Shown piece after piece: positions 49,535-59,228 of a DNA stretch of 64,000 nucleotides. The notes beneath the pieces are model-generated. The model saw only the letters and a list, made by a program, of their open reading frames with translations. It had not been told where the DNA came from and did no database searches. Source of the DNA: Komagataeibacter sp. FNDCR2 (GTDB taxonomy: Bacteria; Pseudomonadota; Alphaproteobacteria; Acetobacterales; Acetobacteraceae); contig NZ_JAIWOU010000001.1 of the NCBI RefSeq assembly GCF_021295395.1, positions 127,001-191,000 of the forward strand, written 5' to 3'. Every line of letters starts with the position of its first letter. Position 1 is the stretch's first letter. Made by a program: the position numbers and the translations under genes.

Positions 49535-50188
49535 CTAACGCTTCATACGACATGAAAGGTGCATAAAACGCGTATTCGGATATGGTGAAAACTCACGCGG
49601 ATATATATCATGTGCCGTCACGTCAAACCAGCGCGAAAGCAGCGCGATTTCATCCTTCAGCCCCGGATATAATGAATAATAGGGGGAGCCCAATTCGGTG
49701 GAGAAGTGATTGACTTCGACCGGGCCCTCCACGCCAAACTGGCTCTTGATCAATATATGGCCATCAGGTGCTATCCCCTTGCTCAGTTTGGTATACAGGG
49801 CCTGCCGCGCCTCCACGTCGATGATGTGCTGGATCACGCCGAACAGTAGGATCACATCAGACTGGCCGCTTGGCTGATAGGTCACCAAGTCGGCGCATTC
49901 GGTTGTCAGCGCGGGATGCGCGACGGCCGATTTGAGAAAATTGGCCTGGCTATCCACCGCATGCACATGTGCACCGCATGTCTCGACTAGCCAGTTGGCC
50001 AGCGTCAGGGTACCACAGCCAAGATCCAGCACCCGGGTACCGGGCGTACAGAAGCTACGCACGAACTGACAGTCGAATTCAGTATGTTCGGCGTGGTATC
50101 GAGCAGCGTCCGGCCGCGCCAGCTTGCTGCGTTTCTGCCAAAACTCGGCGATGATTCGTTCGGGCGACGGTGTATCAGTCAAGACCAT
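49535..50188 (-). CDS. Class I SAM-dependent methyltransferase
   Basis: About 217 residues from MVLTDTPSP (ATG 50188, overlapping the preceding stop); an upstream ATG at 50218 is less likely. Motif I is VLDLGCGTLTLANWL, with the acidic end of strand 2 in VHAVDSQANFLK, DVILLFGVIQHI as motif II and GHILIKSQFGV as motif III. It probably methylates a sugar or lipid intermediate of the glycan. Substrate unknown. Confidence 0.85.
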   Translation of the reverse strand: MVLTDTPSPERIIAEFWQKRSKLARPDAARYHAEHTEFDCQFVRSFCTPGTRVLDLGCGTLTLANWLVETCGAHVHAVDSQANFLKSAVAHPALTTECADLVTYQPSGQSDVILLFGVIQHIIDVEARQALYTKLSKGIAPDGHILIKSQFGVEGPVEVNHFSTELGSPYYSLYPGLKDEIALLSRWFDVTAHDIYPREFSPYPNTRFMHLSCRMKR

Positions 50189-50859
50189 GTTCCTGCGTTC
50201 TGGTGCACAGCCAACCAATCCTGCGCGCGCGTGTAATCATCCACGGTATCGATTTCCCGCGCATCTATCGCAACGATACCCAGTGGCAGGGTTCGTTCCA
50301 ACAGATGGAAGACATGACGTGGCGCAGTGGTCTGCTTTCCCGCTGCAAGCAGTATCTGACTGCTACAGTTGACCACGCCCGACCATTCCCATTCTGTTCT
50401 GCGGTCCTGGGAAAAGCCGGTGGCGATGGAAGAATCCGCTGGATCGACCGTAACACAGACCGGTAGATCGGTGGTAACTGGCAATACGCCGATCACATTG
50501 GTTTGCTCTGCCAGCAACCTGCGCATGCTGGCGGGATGGACAAGCAGGTCCCCGTCTAATGACAGTATCCGCGCGTGCGCATGATCCGCCGCGAGCAGCA
50601 GCCTGTCGCCGGTGGCGGTCGAGGCATAGGCATGATTGAAGACGAACACGGCATCGGGCCGTCGCGCGGTTACGGCATTAATGACGTCCGCAGCCTGATA
50701 ACCCACCACAATCCGGAGGTCACGGACCTCCTCAAGCATGTCCAGTTGCCAATGTATCAGTGGGCGTCCCATCACCCCGACCAATGCTTTGGTTCTACTC
50801 AGGCCAAGGCGTCGGCCTGCGCCTGCGCAGTTCAAAGAAACCGTGAGAGAAGTGAACAT
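50179..50859 (-). CDS. Sugar/alcohol-phosphate nucleotidyltransferase (MobA/LicC-like)
   Basis: 226 residues with the NTP-transferase signature in variant form (SLNCAGAGRRLGLSRTKALV then GRPLIHWQLDML), LRIVVGYQAADVI and the metal-binding ILSLDGDLLVHP. The usual PK after the loop is TK here. Size fits the LicC/MobA-like group rather than the longer hexose-1-phosphate uridylyltransferases. It likely makes an NDP- or CDP-activated precursor for the operon. It overlaps the upstream HAD gene by 28 bp. Confidence 0.75.
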   Translation of the reverse strand: MFTSLTVSLNCAGAGRRLGLSRTKALVGVMGRPLIHWQLDMLEEVRDLRIVVGYQAADVINAVTARRPDAVFVFNHAYASTATGDRLLLAADHAHARILSLDGDLLVHPASMRRLLAEQTNVIGVLPVTTDLPVCVTVDPADSSIATGFSQDRRTEWEWSGVVNCSSQILLAAGKQTTAPRHVFHLLERTLPLGIVAIDAREIDTVDDYTRAQDWLAVHQNAGTWS

Positions 50860-51437
50860 AAGCTGTCTGCCTGATAAACTGCATGGGTCGCGACCTCCAG
50901 TAAAACTGGCGCCGGTGGGTGAACGCTCCCATAAGCAATACCGTATGTTGCTTCCTGAAACATGCCAACATCGTTGGCGCCATCGCCAATCGCAATGACA
51001 CGACCTGAGAATTTCTTGACTGCCTGGCCTTTATCATTCACATGGTGCAGTAGTAGTCGGCCATCCGATCCCTCACTGGCCCGCGAACTGATCGCTGCGC
51101 AGCCAAGCCGGGCAATCAGTTCTTCTATCCAGCAATCGCAGTTCCCGGTCACGATCGTACATTGATCTGCATGCTCGCGGATAAAACTGGCAATGACAGG
51201 ATTGATGGGGGCCGTGGCCACGATTTCACGTACTCTGGCAATACTGACTTCCGATAGCAGGTCCACCCGTTGGCGAAAGCTTGTTTCAAACGGGATAAGG
51301 CCGGCCATGGATTTACGCACGAGTTCAGCCATTTCGATTTCAAGGCCAATTTCTTGTGCGATCAACGGCAGCAATTCAGTATCGACCACTGTTCCATCCA
51401 GGTCGAACAGAAAATGCGTCACAGTTTTGTGGGTCAT
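50832..51437 (-). CDS. HAD-superfamily phosphatase (SerB-like)
   Basis: 201 residues with HAD motif I FLFDLDGTVVDT (nucleophile Asp), motif II TIVTGNCDCW, motif III Lys in DKGQAVKKF and motif IV VIAIGDGANDVGMF. The helical cap between I and II resembles phosphoserine phosphatases. In this operon it more likely dephosphorylates a sugar phosphate than phosphoserine. The start overlaps the AGE epimerase stop by 4 bp. Confidence 0.85.
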   Translation of the reverse strand: MTHKTVTHFLFDLDGTVVDTELLPLIAQEIGLEIEMAELVRKSMAGLIPFETSFRQRVDLLSEVSIARVREIVATAPINPVIASFIREHADQCTIVTGNCDCWIEELIARLGCAAISSRASEGSDGRLLLHHVNDKGQAVKKFSGRVIAIGDGANDVGMFQEATYGIAYGSVHPPAPVLLEVATHAVYQADSLCSLLSRFL

Positions 51438-52657
51438 CCTGCCTCGCGCATTAGTGAAGGAAAATAATTTTCTTCCACTTGGCTGCCCGCATTATGGCTG
51501 GTCATTGCCGGAACTTCTGCTTCTATACGTAATAATTCGGTAAACGCAAGCTGAAGGTGGTACAGCGATGTAGAAGGGATCCTGTCAACTTTTGGAGTAC
51601 CGTCAGACCGACGATGGTCAATCCACGTGCCGAAGGGCGCATGGTCTAGATAATAGCGAAACAGGTTGGTCACGTTCCTGCTGATCTGGGGGCGGGTATC
51701 CAGGCCAAATGTCTCCATCATCGCGATATGCGCCTTGAGTGCCTCTGTTTGCGGCCAGAGGCGACTGTCCTTGTCAAGGGGTATGCCGGAAGGCCTGATC
51801 TGGTCATAAATAAGGCCAGTGCGCGGATCAGTGCCATAGTGCGTGGCAAACGCATAAAGGCGCCAGACGTCATCTAGGATATCCAGCCCAAGCAGACGGT
51901 GCGCGCGCAGCAGGATCCATACCCATTCCAGCATATGACCCGGTTCAACGATATCGCCTTCTGCCGTGTTTAGATGCCCCCAGTCAGCGGTAAAAAATTC
52001 ACGCAGGACGCCCGTTTCACGGTCTATTATATGGCCAAGGAACAGGTCGGCCACCTGGCGCGCCAAGGCGGCAAAGCGTGCGTCGCCGCTGGCATCGAAC
52101 ATTTCGAGCGCGGCTTCCATGATGTGCATATGGGGGTTTTGCTGCCGCGGGCCGAAACCGTTGGCATCGGCCAGCCAACCAAGACCTCCGGGAGCCTTCA
52201 GGTCGGTGTTCAGGGTGGCGATCACCTCAGCAGCGCTTTCAATCAGCGCTGGGTCATGGCTCAGGCGATAGCGCCATGCATGAGCAAACAGCACAAACGC
52301 TAGATCATAGGCGTCGCTGGTCGGGTCGATAATGACACCGGTGCGGTCCATGCACCGTGCCCATCCACCGGTAGGGCGTCGGGCATGAGTATTGAAAAAT
52401 TGCCAACAATTATCAGAAATTTCGTGCGCGCCCGGGAAACCATACAGCGCGCCTTGTGAAAAGCAATATAGCTGTCGGGCCTGCGCGCGAACGCGCTTGA
52501 ATGATGCACCCCCGTCATGCCCTGCCAGATCCAGATATTCGACAAACCCACCATGCACCCGGTCCACGCCATGCTTCGCCCAGTAAGGCCAGGCGTGTTC
52601 ATGTAACCAGGTGCGAACGCGCGCGCATGCTTGCTCCATACTTTCTTCCGCACTCAT
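51434..52657 (-). CDS. AGE-family (N-acylglucosamine 2-epimerase-type) sugar epimerase/isomerase
   Basis: The 407-residue (alpha/alpha)6-barrel protein carries the family motifs KRVRAQARQLYCFSQG, NPHMHIMEAALEMF, VEPGHMLEWVWILL and LWPQTEALKAHIAM. These include the catalytic His and Arg positions of AGE and YihS-type enzymes. It could epimerise or isomerise a sugar used by the nucleotidyltransferases on either side. It overlaps both neighbours by 4 bp. Confidence 0.85.
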   Translation of the reverse strand: MSAEESMEQACARVRTWLHEHAWPYWAKHGVDRVHGGFVEYLDLAGHDGGASFKRVRAQARQLYCFSQGALYGFPGAHEISDNCWQFFNTHARRPTGGWARCMDRTGVIIDPTSDAYDLAFVLFAHAWRYRLSHDPALIESAAEVIATLNTDLKAPGGLGWLADANGFGPRQQNPHMHIMEAALEMFDASGDARFAALARQVADLFLGHIIDRETGVLREFFTADWGHLNTAEGDIVEPGHMLEWVWILLRAHRLLGLDILDDVWRLYAFATHYGTDPRTGLIYDQIRPSGIPLDKDSRLWPQTEALKAHIAMMETFGLDTRPQISRNVTNLFRYYLDHAPFGTWIDHRRSDGTPKVDRIPSTSLYHLQLAFTELLRIEAEVPAMTSHNAGSQVEENYFPSLMREAG

Positions 52658-53856
52658 TCAGACGCATCCGCGACCAGTTGAGCAACTACCGGTTTCACGA
52701 CATCCAGAAGGCTGCCTCCAGTAAAGAATATTCCTTTGATCCCAGCACTGGCAGCGGCTGCCATGTCGCTATCGGCATTGCCGATCATGACCGTGCGCGC
52801 CCGATCCACATTGTAATCTTTCATCAACTGCAGGAGCATCCCCGGTGCTGGCTTGCGCATTGGAGAAACGCGCCGGTACGCCTCGACCGCACCTGCAGGA
52901 TGATAGGGACAATAGGCGATGCCATCAATGTTGGCGCCCCCGTTGTGTAGCTGCTGTATCATCCACTGGTGCAGGGAATGCACATCGGCCTCACTATAAT
53001 AGCCGTGGGCCACGCCTGCCTGATTGGTCGCGATCAGCGCCAGAAGCCCTGCATCATTGACATGCTTGACTGCCGCGATGGCATCATCGATCCATTGAAT
53101 CTGGTCGGGACGATGAGCATAGGCGATATCATGATTCAGAACACCATCGCGGTCGAAGATGACCGCGCCACGCCGCAGTAACGCCATGACTTTCGTCTGG
53201 GCCAGCGCGTAATCCTCGGGTACGCCGATATCAATAAATGGCCGATCATAAGCACGACCTTTCAGCAACCTGCGTTCCACCAGGCGTGGATAAACGTCTT
53301 TTTCGATCGAGATTTCGCCTTCTGGCGAAATGAAGTCGAGTATTTCTCGTGAAAAATAGCCCACCCCGCCATTGATAAGCCCCCGTCCATGTCGTTCCGA
53401 GCGCTGGACGAACCGGGTCACGGTGCCTGTCTTGTCTAGCGTTACCTCTCCGTAACGGTCAACGTCGGGCATCCAGCGTAACGCCAGCGTTGCCGGTGCT
53501 GATTGAGAATGGGCCGAAAGGTCCTGCAGGTTGATATCCAGCAAGCTGTCGCCATTGAGGAAAAAGAATCTGTCATCAATAACATGGGCCGCCAGGCGCA
53601 GTGCGCCGCCCGTACCCATGGGCACGGCTTCGATCAATACGGTGATATCATCTTGATCAGCATAATGCTCGGCAATCATTTCGCCACAGAAACCAGCAAT
53701 GATGACAATATGATTCACGCCTTGACGGTGTAATTCGGCGATGAGGATGTCCAGAAAGGGCCTGCCCGCCACAGGTAGCAAAGGTTTGGGGGTCGCGCGC
53801 GTAAGATGGCCGAGGCGGGTGCCAAATCCACCAGCCAGAATAATAGCCTGGGTCAC
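52654..53856 (-). CDS. HddC-GmhB-type fusion: sugar-1-phosphate nucleotidyltransferase plus HAD-IIIA phosphatase
   Basis: Residues 1-225 are an NTP_transferase domain (IILAGGFGTRLGHLTRATPK, FFLNGDSLLDIN, INGGVGYFSREIL). Residues 228-400 are a histidinol-phosphatase/GmhB-like HAD (VIFDRDGVLNHD, ALIATNQAGVAHG, CPYHPAGAV). By family, HddC attaches GMP to D-glycero-alpha-D-manno-heptose-1-phosphate and GmhB removes the 7-phosphate. Oddities: the GmhB zinc-loop Cys residues after CPYHP are absent, and motif IV reads IGNADSDMAAA where the first Asp is Asn. Overlaps both neighbours by 4 bp. Confidence 0.85.
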   Translation of the reverse strand: MTQAIILAGGFGTRLGHLTRATPKPLLPVAGRPFLDILIAELHRQGVNHIVIIAGFCGEMIAEHYADQDDITVLIEAVPMGTGGALRLAAHVIDDRFFFLNGDSLLDINLQDLSAHSQSAPATLALRWMPDVDRYGEVTLDKTGTVTRFVQRSERHGRGLINGGVGYFSREILDFISPEGEISIEKDVYPRLVERRLLKGRAYDRPFIDIGVPEDYALAQTKVMALLRRGAVIFDRDGVLNHDIAYAHRPDQIQWIDDAIAAVKHVNDAGLLALIATNQAGVAHGYYSEADVHSLHQWMIQQLHNGGANIDGIAYCPYHPAGAVEAYRRVSPMRKPAPGMLLQLMKDYNVDRARTVMIGNADSDMAAAASAGIKGIFFTGGSLLDVVKPVVAQLVADASE

Positions 53857-56800
53857 GCTACGTTTTCATCAGTCGAATGGTGGAGCGCCTGGATCAGGCT
53901 GGCCGCACCGTCAACGCCCAGCTTTTCCTCTGCTTCTGGCGAATGCAACATATTTTCGAGGATTGCTTCACGCGAATCACCCTCGTTCAGTCTGGCAAGG
54001 TAGGCGGCCTGTCCCTTTGCATCAGCTTCACGTTCAAGCAGGAGCATATAGGCTTCCTGTATGAAGGAGGAGCCAGTCATTCCATCATCATGCAACAATG
54101 CCTCGATATCTTTTCTTCGTGCCGCAACCTGCAATTGGTGGAGCGCCTGGATCAGGCTGGCCACACCATCAACGCCCAGCTTTTCCTCTGCTTCTGGCGA
54201 ATGCAACATATTTTCGAGGATTGCTTCACGCGAATCACCCTCGTTCAGTCTGGCAAGGTAGGCGGCCTGTCCCTTTGCATCAGCTTCACGTCCGAACAGG
54301 AGCATATAGGCTTCCTGTATGAAGGAGGAGCCAGGCATTCCACCATCATGCAACAATGCCTCGATATTTTTCCTTCGTGCCGCTACCGGCAATTGGTGGA
54401 GCGCCTGGATCAGGCTGGCCACACCATCAACGCCCAGCTTTTCCTCTGCTTCTGGCGAATGCAACATATTTTCGAGGATTGCTTCACGCGAATCACCCTC
54501 GTTCAGTCTGGCAAGGTAGGCGGCCTGTCCCTTTGCATCAGCTCCACGTTCGAACAGGAGCATGTAGGCTTCCTGTATGAAGGAGGAGCCAGGCATTCCG
54601 CCATCATCCAATAATGCTTCGAAACCTTTGCTTCGTGCCGCTACCTGCAGTTGCTGCACGAGATCGATCCCGCCCAAGCGTGCGACCGGCAGGCTTTGTG
54701 CCACCTGCGCAAGCCAGCGCATCCTGTAAATCTCATCTAAGACGGCATTGCCTTCGGCTTTTCCGGCAGTCATTTTACGCTCGTCTTTACGCATCATCGT
54801 CGTGATCGACAGCGCATCCATTGCAGCATCATCGATCTGAGCAATGGACAAGAACTGCGACGCCGCCAGGTCTCCGAGGGTTCCCATTGCTGACGTATCA
54901 GCACTGCCTAGCCGTCCCATCAGCGTCAGGACCAGTCCGCTCACCGCATCAATGCCTAGCGGGGAAAAATGTCTTTCTGCTTCCTGCGATGTAAGTATAT
55001 ACAGGATGACTTTCTCACGTCGGACACCGGTCTGTAATAAACTTGTGTAGTACTGCCGACCGGAAATATCAGCTGGTCGACGTAGGATCGTGCGATAAAG
55101 CCCATCAATGAAATCGCCATCATCCTCGATGGCCAGCATACTCAGAACTTTAGAAGCGCCCATCTTCGTGATGCGTGTGCGCATATCATCGGTCAGTGTC
55201 GCACCAGAATGCCCTAAGCGGTATTCGTCGCAGTCGAGCGCCTCAATCACCAGTTGGTTGTGTGAAACTCCTGATTTTATAGCATTTACCTTGCCGAGGA
55301 TTTCCTCTGGCCCGGGTTCGCGTTCCAAAAGATCATTATAGATCATTTTCGCCGTGGCTGCAGGATCTGGCGTGACGATGATCGCTTCGTAGCGATCAAG
55401 GTTCTGGGCAATCGCCGGGTCAGTCAACATCAACTGGGGTTTGGGAATGTTCTGCCCGCCCTGTCTGGCGATATAGAGTTCGTTTGCCCGTGGGTAGTGC
55501 TGGCTTACTTCCTCCAGAAAGGTGATCAGCACGTCTTGGGCATCCATCGCTCTGGATTTAGCCAGATCAACCCACGCGGTGCGTTCGGCGGGGCTAGGTT
55601 TATGTCCCAAAACGATACGAAACAGCCAGCTAATCAGCGTGTCTATTGAGGCACCATCACTGATCAGGCTTCGTAGAGCCATCTCGTCAAGGCGGGTGCG
55701 TATGGCGAAGGGGGAGGCCTCGAACGGTTCTACCGCGTCCATCCAGTCGCTGAGACCAACAATGAAATCGCGCCAGGTAGGAAGATGAAGCCGGGCGATT
55801 TCATCCTGCTTTTCCTGTGCTTTGGTGGGATCGGTAAGATCGCAGATCGCGGCGCAAAGCCCGTCAAAATCATCAGGCGACACGCGGATCTGTCCCAGGT
55901 CGGGCAGGTCCAGAATGCTGGGAGTCGTATCGGACACGATGACCGGCACGCCTAGCGACAGGCTTTCCACCGGCGGCGCACCAAAGCCTTCGGTCCGAGA
56001 ATAGAAAATACTGGCCCGTGCCCGACTGAATGCGGTGATCAACTGGTCGTCAGCTGGGGCTTCGAGCCATTCTATGCGGGAATTACGATCCACGATTTTC
56101 AAAAAGGTCGTGCGATCTTCTGGCGTCAGCCAACCCATCTTGCCGATGATCGTCAAGGACACATCATGTCCCTGGGCCTGTACGGTCTCGATAGCCCGCA
56201 TCACCGACAGGTGCTGCTTGCGTGGCTCTACTGTGCCTACGATGACGAATTCGGCTTTAGGACCAATATGGTCTCGACTTGCTGCCCCTAATGCATCGGC
56301 ACCGGGAATGATGATCGGATACTGCCTGCGGCAGTTGGGATCAATATACTTGTAATAATCATCGTGCGTCTTAGTCGAAATAAATGATAAATTATGAAAT
56401 TTTCTGATTACTGAAAAATATTCTGATAATTCAAGAGACCTCGTCCAATCAACTTCCTTATTAAACTCTGGATGCATCCACAGAATATAGTCATAATTAA
56501 GTAGAAAAACCTTATCAGGAACTTCCTGTGCTAACCGGCCGTAAAAATTGGTATTGACTGACAATTCGATGCTGAGGATGCCGCGCGATTCACGCGCAGC
56601 GAAGACCGCATCTACCTCGACCAGTGGCGCACCCGCCATCGCCATCATCCGGTAAAAGCCTTCGCTCAACTGCTTGGCATTGCCAGCGTAGGTAAGGGCT
56701 GCCTGTTGAATCAGATCCGCGCCCGTCGAAAAATAACGTTCGGTCTGGGTAAGGATTTCCGGTGCCAGCAGTGCAATCCGGTTACCTGCGACCTGAATGA

Positions 56801-56942
56801 ACGGCAAGAGTGGACGGTTGGCCGGCCAATGCAGGGCGAGTTGATGTGTGACGCGCTGGATACCAGTCCGGATAGGATGATTGATGAGGATTGTCATATC
56901 AAACAAAACCACATCTTTAAGCAGATCTTTTAAAGCCCGCAT
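53853..56942 (-). CDS. Large GT4-type glycosyltransferase with C-terminal DUF4214 repeats
   Basis: 1029 residues. Residues about 10-420 form a GT-B fold of the GT4 family (EFVIVGTVEPRKQHLSVMRA, FYSRTEGFGAPPVESLSLG, VPVIVSD). A helical region with DUF4214-type units follows (for example RTILRRPADISGRQYYTSLL). Three near-identical 86-residue repeats (about 770-1025) each contain SFIQEAYMLLF, DAKGQAAYLARLNEGDSREA and NMLHSPEAEEKLGVDG. DUF4214 is found in exported or surface-linked alphaproteobacterial proteins; its role here is unknown. The central coding DNA (about 56340-56560) is A/T-rich. Overlaps the next gene by 4 bp. Confidence 0.85.
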   Translation of the reverse strand: MRALKDLLKDVVLFDMTILINHPIRTGIQRVTHQLALHWPANRPLLPFIQVAGNRIALLAPEILTQTERYFSTGADLIQQAALTYAGNAKQLSEGFYRMMAMAGAPLVEVDAVFAARESRGILSIELSVNTNFYGRLAQEVPDKVFLLNYDYILWMHPEFNKEVDWTRSLELSEYFSVIRKFHNLSFISTKTHDDYYKYIDPNCRRQYPIIIPGADALGAASRDHIGPKAEFVIVGTVEPRKQHLSVMRAIETVQAQGHDVSLTIIGKMGWLTPEDRTTFLKIVDRNSRIEWLEAPADDQLITAFSRARASIFYSRTEGFGAPPVESLSLGVPVIVSDTTPSILDLPDLGQIRVSPDDFDGLCAAICDLTDPTKAQEKQDEIARLHLPTWRDFIVGLSDWMDAVEPFEASPFAIRTRLDEMALRSLISDGASIDTLISWLFRIVLGHKPSPAERTAWVDLAKSRAMDAQDVLITFLEEVSQHYPRANELYIARQGGQNIPKPQLMLTDPAIAQNLDRYEAIIVTPDPAATAKMIYNDLLEREPGPEEILGKVNAIKSGVSHNQLVIEALDCDEYRLGHSGATLTDDMRTRITKMGASKVLSMLAIEDDGDFIDGLYRTILRRPADISGRQYYTSLLQTGVRREKVILYILTSQEAERHFSPLGIDAVSGLVLTLMGRLGSADTSAMGTLGDLAASQFLSIAQIDDAAMDALSITTMMRKDERKMTAGKAEGNAVLDEIYRMRWLAQVAQSLPVARLGGIDLVQQLQVAARSKGFEALLDDGGMPGSSFIQEAYMLLFERGADAKGQAAYLARLNEGDSREAILENMLHSPEAEEKLGVDGVASLIQALHQLPVAARRKNIEALLHDGGMPGSSFIQEAYMLLFGREADAKGQAAYLARLNEGDSREAILENMLHSPEAEEKLGVDGVASLIQALHQLQVAARRKDIEALLHDDGMTGSSFIQEAYMLLLEREADAKGQAAYLARLNEGDSREAILENMLHSPEAEEKLGVDGAASLIQALHHSTDENVA
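53877..54640 (-). repeat. Three tandem 258-bp in-frame repeats (86 codons each)
   Basis: The marker GGCTTCCTGTATGAAGGAGG recurs at 54051, 54309 and 54567, exactly 258 bp apart. The repeats are almost identical at DNA level, suggesting recent duplication or gene conversion inside the DUF4214 part of the glycosyltransferase. Copy number could change by slippage or recombination without frameshift. Confidence 0.9.
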
Positions 56943-56982
56943 ATTAATTTACCCTTCAGGACGTATAGATTTGCGCGGCGTT

Positions 56983-59223
56983 TCATGAAAACAGGGCATC
57001 TTCCAATCGCATGACGTATTTTGCGAAACTACGGTCTTCAACAAAGCTTTGCCATATGGGATTTGGCCGCGCAATTGTCCGGGCATGTGGGATGAAGTCG
57101 GCAATTTCATGCATGATCAGCAGTGGACTGCTGACATCGTCAATGGTCCGGACAAGTGAGGCTGGCGCGTCAATCGAGTTGACCAGACCGGCTGAAGCCA
57201 CCGTGGGCAAACATCCGGCCATGCAATCAAGCAGGGCACCCGAGACTTGGCCGCCGGTAATGTTACGTGTCTGCACACCGATGTCCATCGCGGCGATGTA
57301 GTCCATATACTTCTCTTCGGAAATATCTGATGCAAAATGTATATGCTCGGTTACCTGTGCCTGTGTAGCAACAGATACGATTTCAGCGCGGCGATCCTCA
57401 TCCACCTGACCAACATAATAAAAGTCAATGTCCAGACCACGATCCAGAAGATCACGTAGAATGAAAGGATAGTGCATATCGCCTTTAATCGGGTGTACGA
57501 TACCAAACGTTCCCAGCGCAATCCGGTCCGGATTAATGCCGCAACGTTGCTTGGCCGCCATACGCGCAGTCTCGGTCAGGGCAGAAGCGGGAATCTCATG
57601 CTGGATCGCTACCGGTACATACACGCAACGTGCGCCGTACTGGTCCTGAAGCATCTGCTGTGCCAGCTTGCTGTGCACGATCAGCGTAGTAGTCGAATCC
57701 ATAATATAGTCTAGGAAAGAAGATGGTAAATCTTTCTTTTTTACCAGCCAATTTTCAAATTCATGAATGGAAATGGGGCGTCCCATGACCGTAGAAAAAT
57801 AGGTAATCAGCCCTTTCCGACCTAAAACATGATGCAAAAGATCCAGAATTTGCGCATCATGCAGAATGACGGCACCACCAAACCGTTTCAATGATTGCAG
57901 GGCCGGTATTGAGTCCGGATGATTGTTCAGGACATGCACAATCTCGTCATAAGTAAAAGGATCGATTGAATCTTCTGGCGAAATGACCGCGTGAAGTGAC
58001 CGACGATCAGAGTTCATTATCGGCTTCCGGGTAACCAGATCAATGTCGGCGTTGGCCTTCCAAGCTTCGCACGTATCGCGGGTATAAATTGGAATTCCAT
58101 AATCTCCCGGCATGGGATAGGGCGATACTATTGCAATGCGGCGACGGACGGCCGTGCCATCTCCCGCCAACGGTGTATCTTGCCCAAGTGGAATCGTGTC
58201 GCCAAGTACTACCGGCGGAGTGGATGCGGCCTCGATTGGCTGATGCTGTGCAATCTGGCGCATCAAGGCCACCAGTGAGTTATCAGCGGCACGCAATGCT
58301 GTTGGTTCAACATGGAACATGGTTGAGTCCAGCACGAATGGTCGTCCACCCATTGCAGCGATATCGGCCACGTCGTAATCGGCAAAGGGAATAGTTGGAT
58401 CCACCATAACAGCGGCAGCATGGCGCAGCAGACTTGCAGCGGCGGCTTCGCTCAGTGCCGGGACTTCAATTACATCGGCGAATTGCAATGCCGATCGGGC
58501 CATAGCCATCGCGTTGACCGGCAGACGAGGCGGCAGATGACTGGGGCGCAAGGCAAGTAGACGAACCTTGGCACCTGTCGTGCGCAGAACTTCGTCACGG
58601 GCGATCGCCAAAGCGAACACGGCCCGATCGTCCAGTTCTGGAGCCAGAACGATATAGGGCTCGTCATTACGTTGCCACTGATCAAGACAGATCGCCTCAA
58701 TGAAGCTGGGCTTCGTGGAGACGGGTGGCAACCAAGGGGTGGCATGACCCATCCGGATGATCTGCGCACCGAAATAGATACTTGCCAGATCGGCACCGCT
58801 GGCATTGCCCGGTGCATCAGGTGCCAGAAGGTAATCAGGCTGGGTCGTATGCTTTGCTACTGGCGGCATCATGCAGCGCGGGTCCACGACCAGTGCGATC
58901 TTCAAGCGCCGACCATGTGAAGTCCGCGCCAGAGCCGACAGCATCGGCACTGATTGAAAGACCACAAGAGTGCCGCCAGAAAAGTCGAAATGGGGGCGCG
59001 ACTGGATATGGTCGAACAATACAGAGACAGAGTCCGGCACCCGTGGCAGGGCGCTGGAAGAATACCCGACGACTTTTAATGCCGGGCCGTGCCTGTGACG
59101 CAAATCGGCAAGATGTCTCAGAAACTGCCGCACTATTGTATCCAGACCGCCGGAAGCGCGCTGCATTGTGCGCAGGTCAACAATCAACCCGTTCTGTGCC
59201 GAATTGGAATCGTTTCCAAGCAT
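56983..59223 (-). CDS. Large glycosyltransferase, GT4-like, possibly bidomain
   Basis: About 746 residues from the ATG at 59223, 6 bp after the stop of the preceding gene; an ATG at 59241 would overlap it. The N-terminal 360 residues look like a degenerate GT-B domain (LKIALVVDPRCMMPP, VIEVPALSEAAAASLL). The C-terminal half begins RRRIAIVSPYPMPGDYGIPI and has ALGTFGIVHPIKGDMHYPFI, VSGALLDCMAGCLPTVAS, a GT4 donor-binding region. It probably adds one or two sugars to the glycan. Confidence 0.82.
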   Translation of the reverse strand: MLGNDSNSAQNGLIVDLRTMQRASGGLDTIVRQFLRHLADLRHRHGPALKVVGYSSSALPRVPDSVSVLFDHIQSRPHFDFSGGTLVVFQSVPMLSALARTSHGRRLKIALVVDPRCMMPPVAKHTTQPDYLLAPDAPGNASGADLASIYFGAQIIRMGHATPWLPPVSTKPSFIEAICLDQWQRNDEPYIVLAPELDDRAVFALAIARDEVLRTTGAKVRLLALRPSHLPPRLPVNAMAMARSALQFADVIEVPALSEAAAASLLRHAAAVMVDPTIPFADYDVADIAAMGGRPFVLDSTMFHVEPTALRAADNSLVALMRQIAQHQPIEAASTPPVVLGDTIPLGQDTPLAGDGTAVRRRIAIVSPYPMPGDYGIPIYTRDTCEAWKANADIDLVTRKPIMNSDRRSLHAVISPEDSIDPFTYDEIVHVLNNHPDSIPALQSLKRFGGAVILHDAQILDLLHHVLGRKGLITYFSTVMGRPISIHEFENWLVKKKDLPSSFLDYIMDSTTTLIVHSKLAQQMLQDQYGARCVYVPVAIQHEIPASALTETARMAAKQRCGINPDRIALGTFGIVHPIKGDMHYPFILRDLLDRGLDIDFYYVGQVDEDRRAEIVSVATQAQVTEHIHFASDISEEKYMDYIAAMDIGVQTRNITGGQVSGALLDCMAGCLPTVASAGLVNSIDAPASLVRTIDDVSSPLLIMHEIADFIPHARTIARPNPIWQSFVEDRSFAKYVMRLEDALFS

Positions 59224-59228
59224 GGATT

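Noticed and set aside
53877-54640. Regular repeats as a possible CRISPR array
   Set aside because: The 258-bp period is coding, in frame and without spacers; it encodes DUF4214 units.
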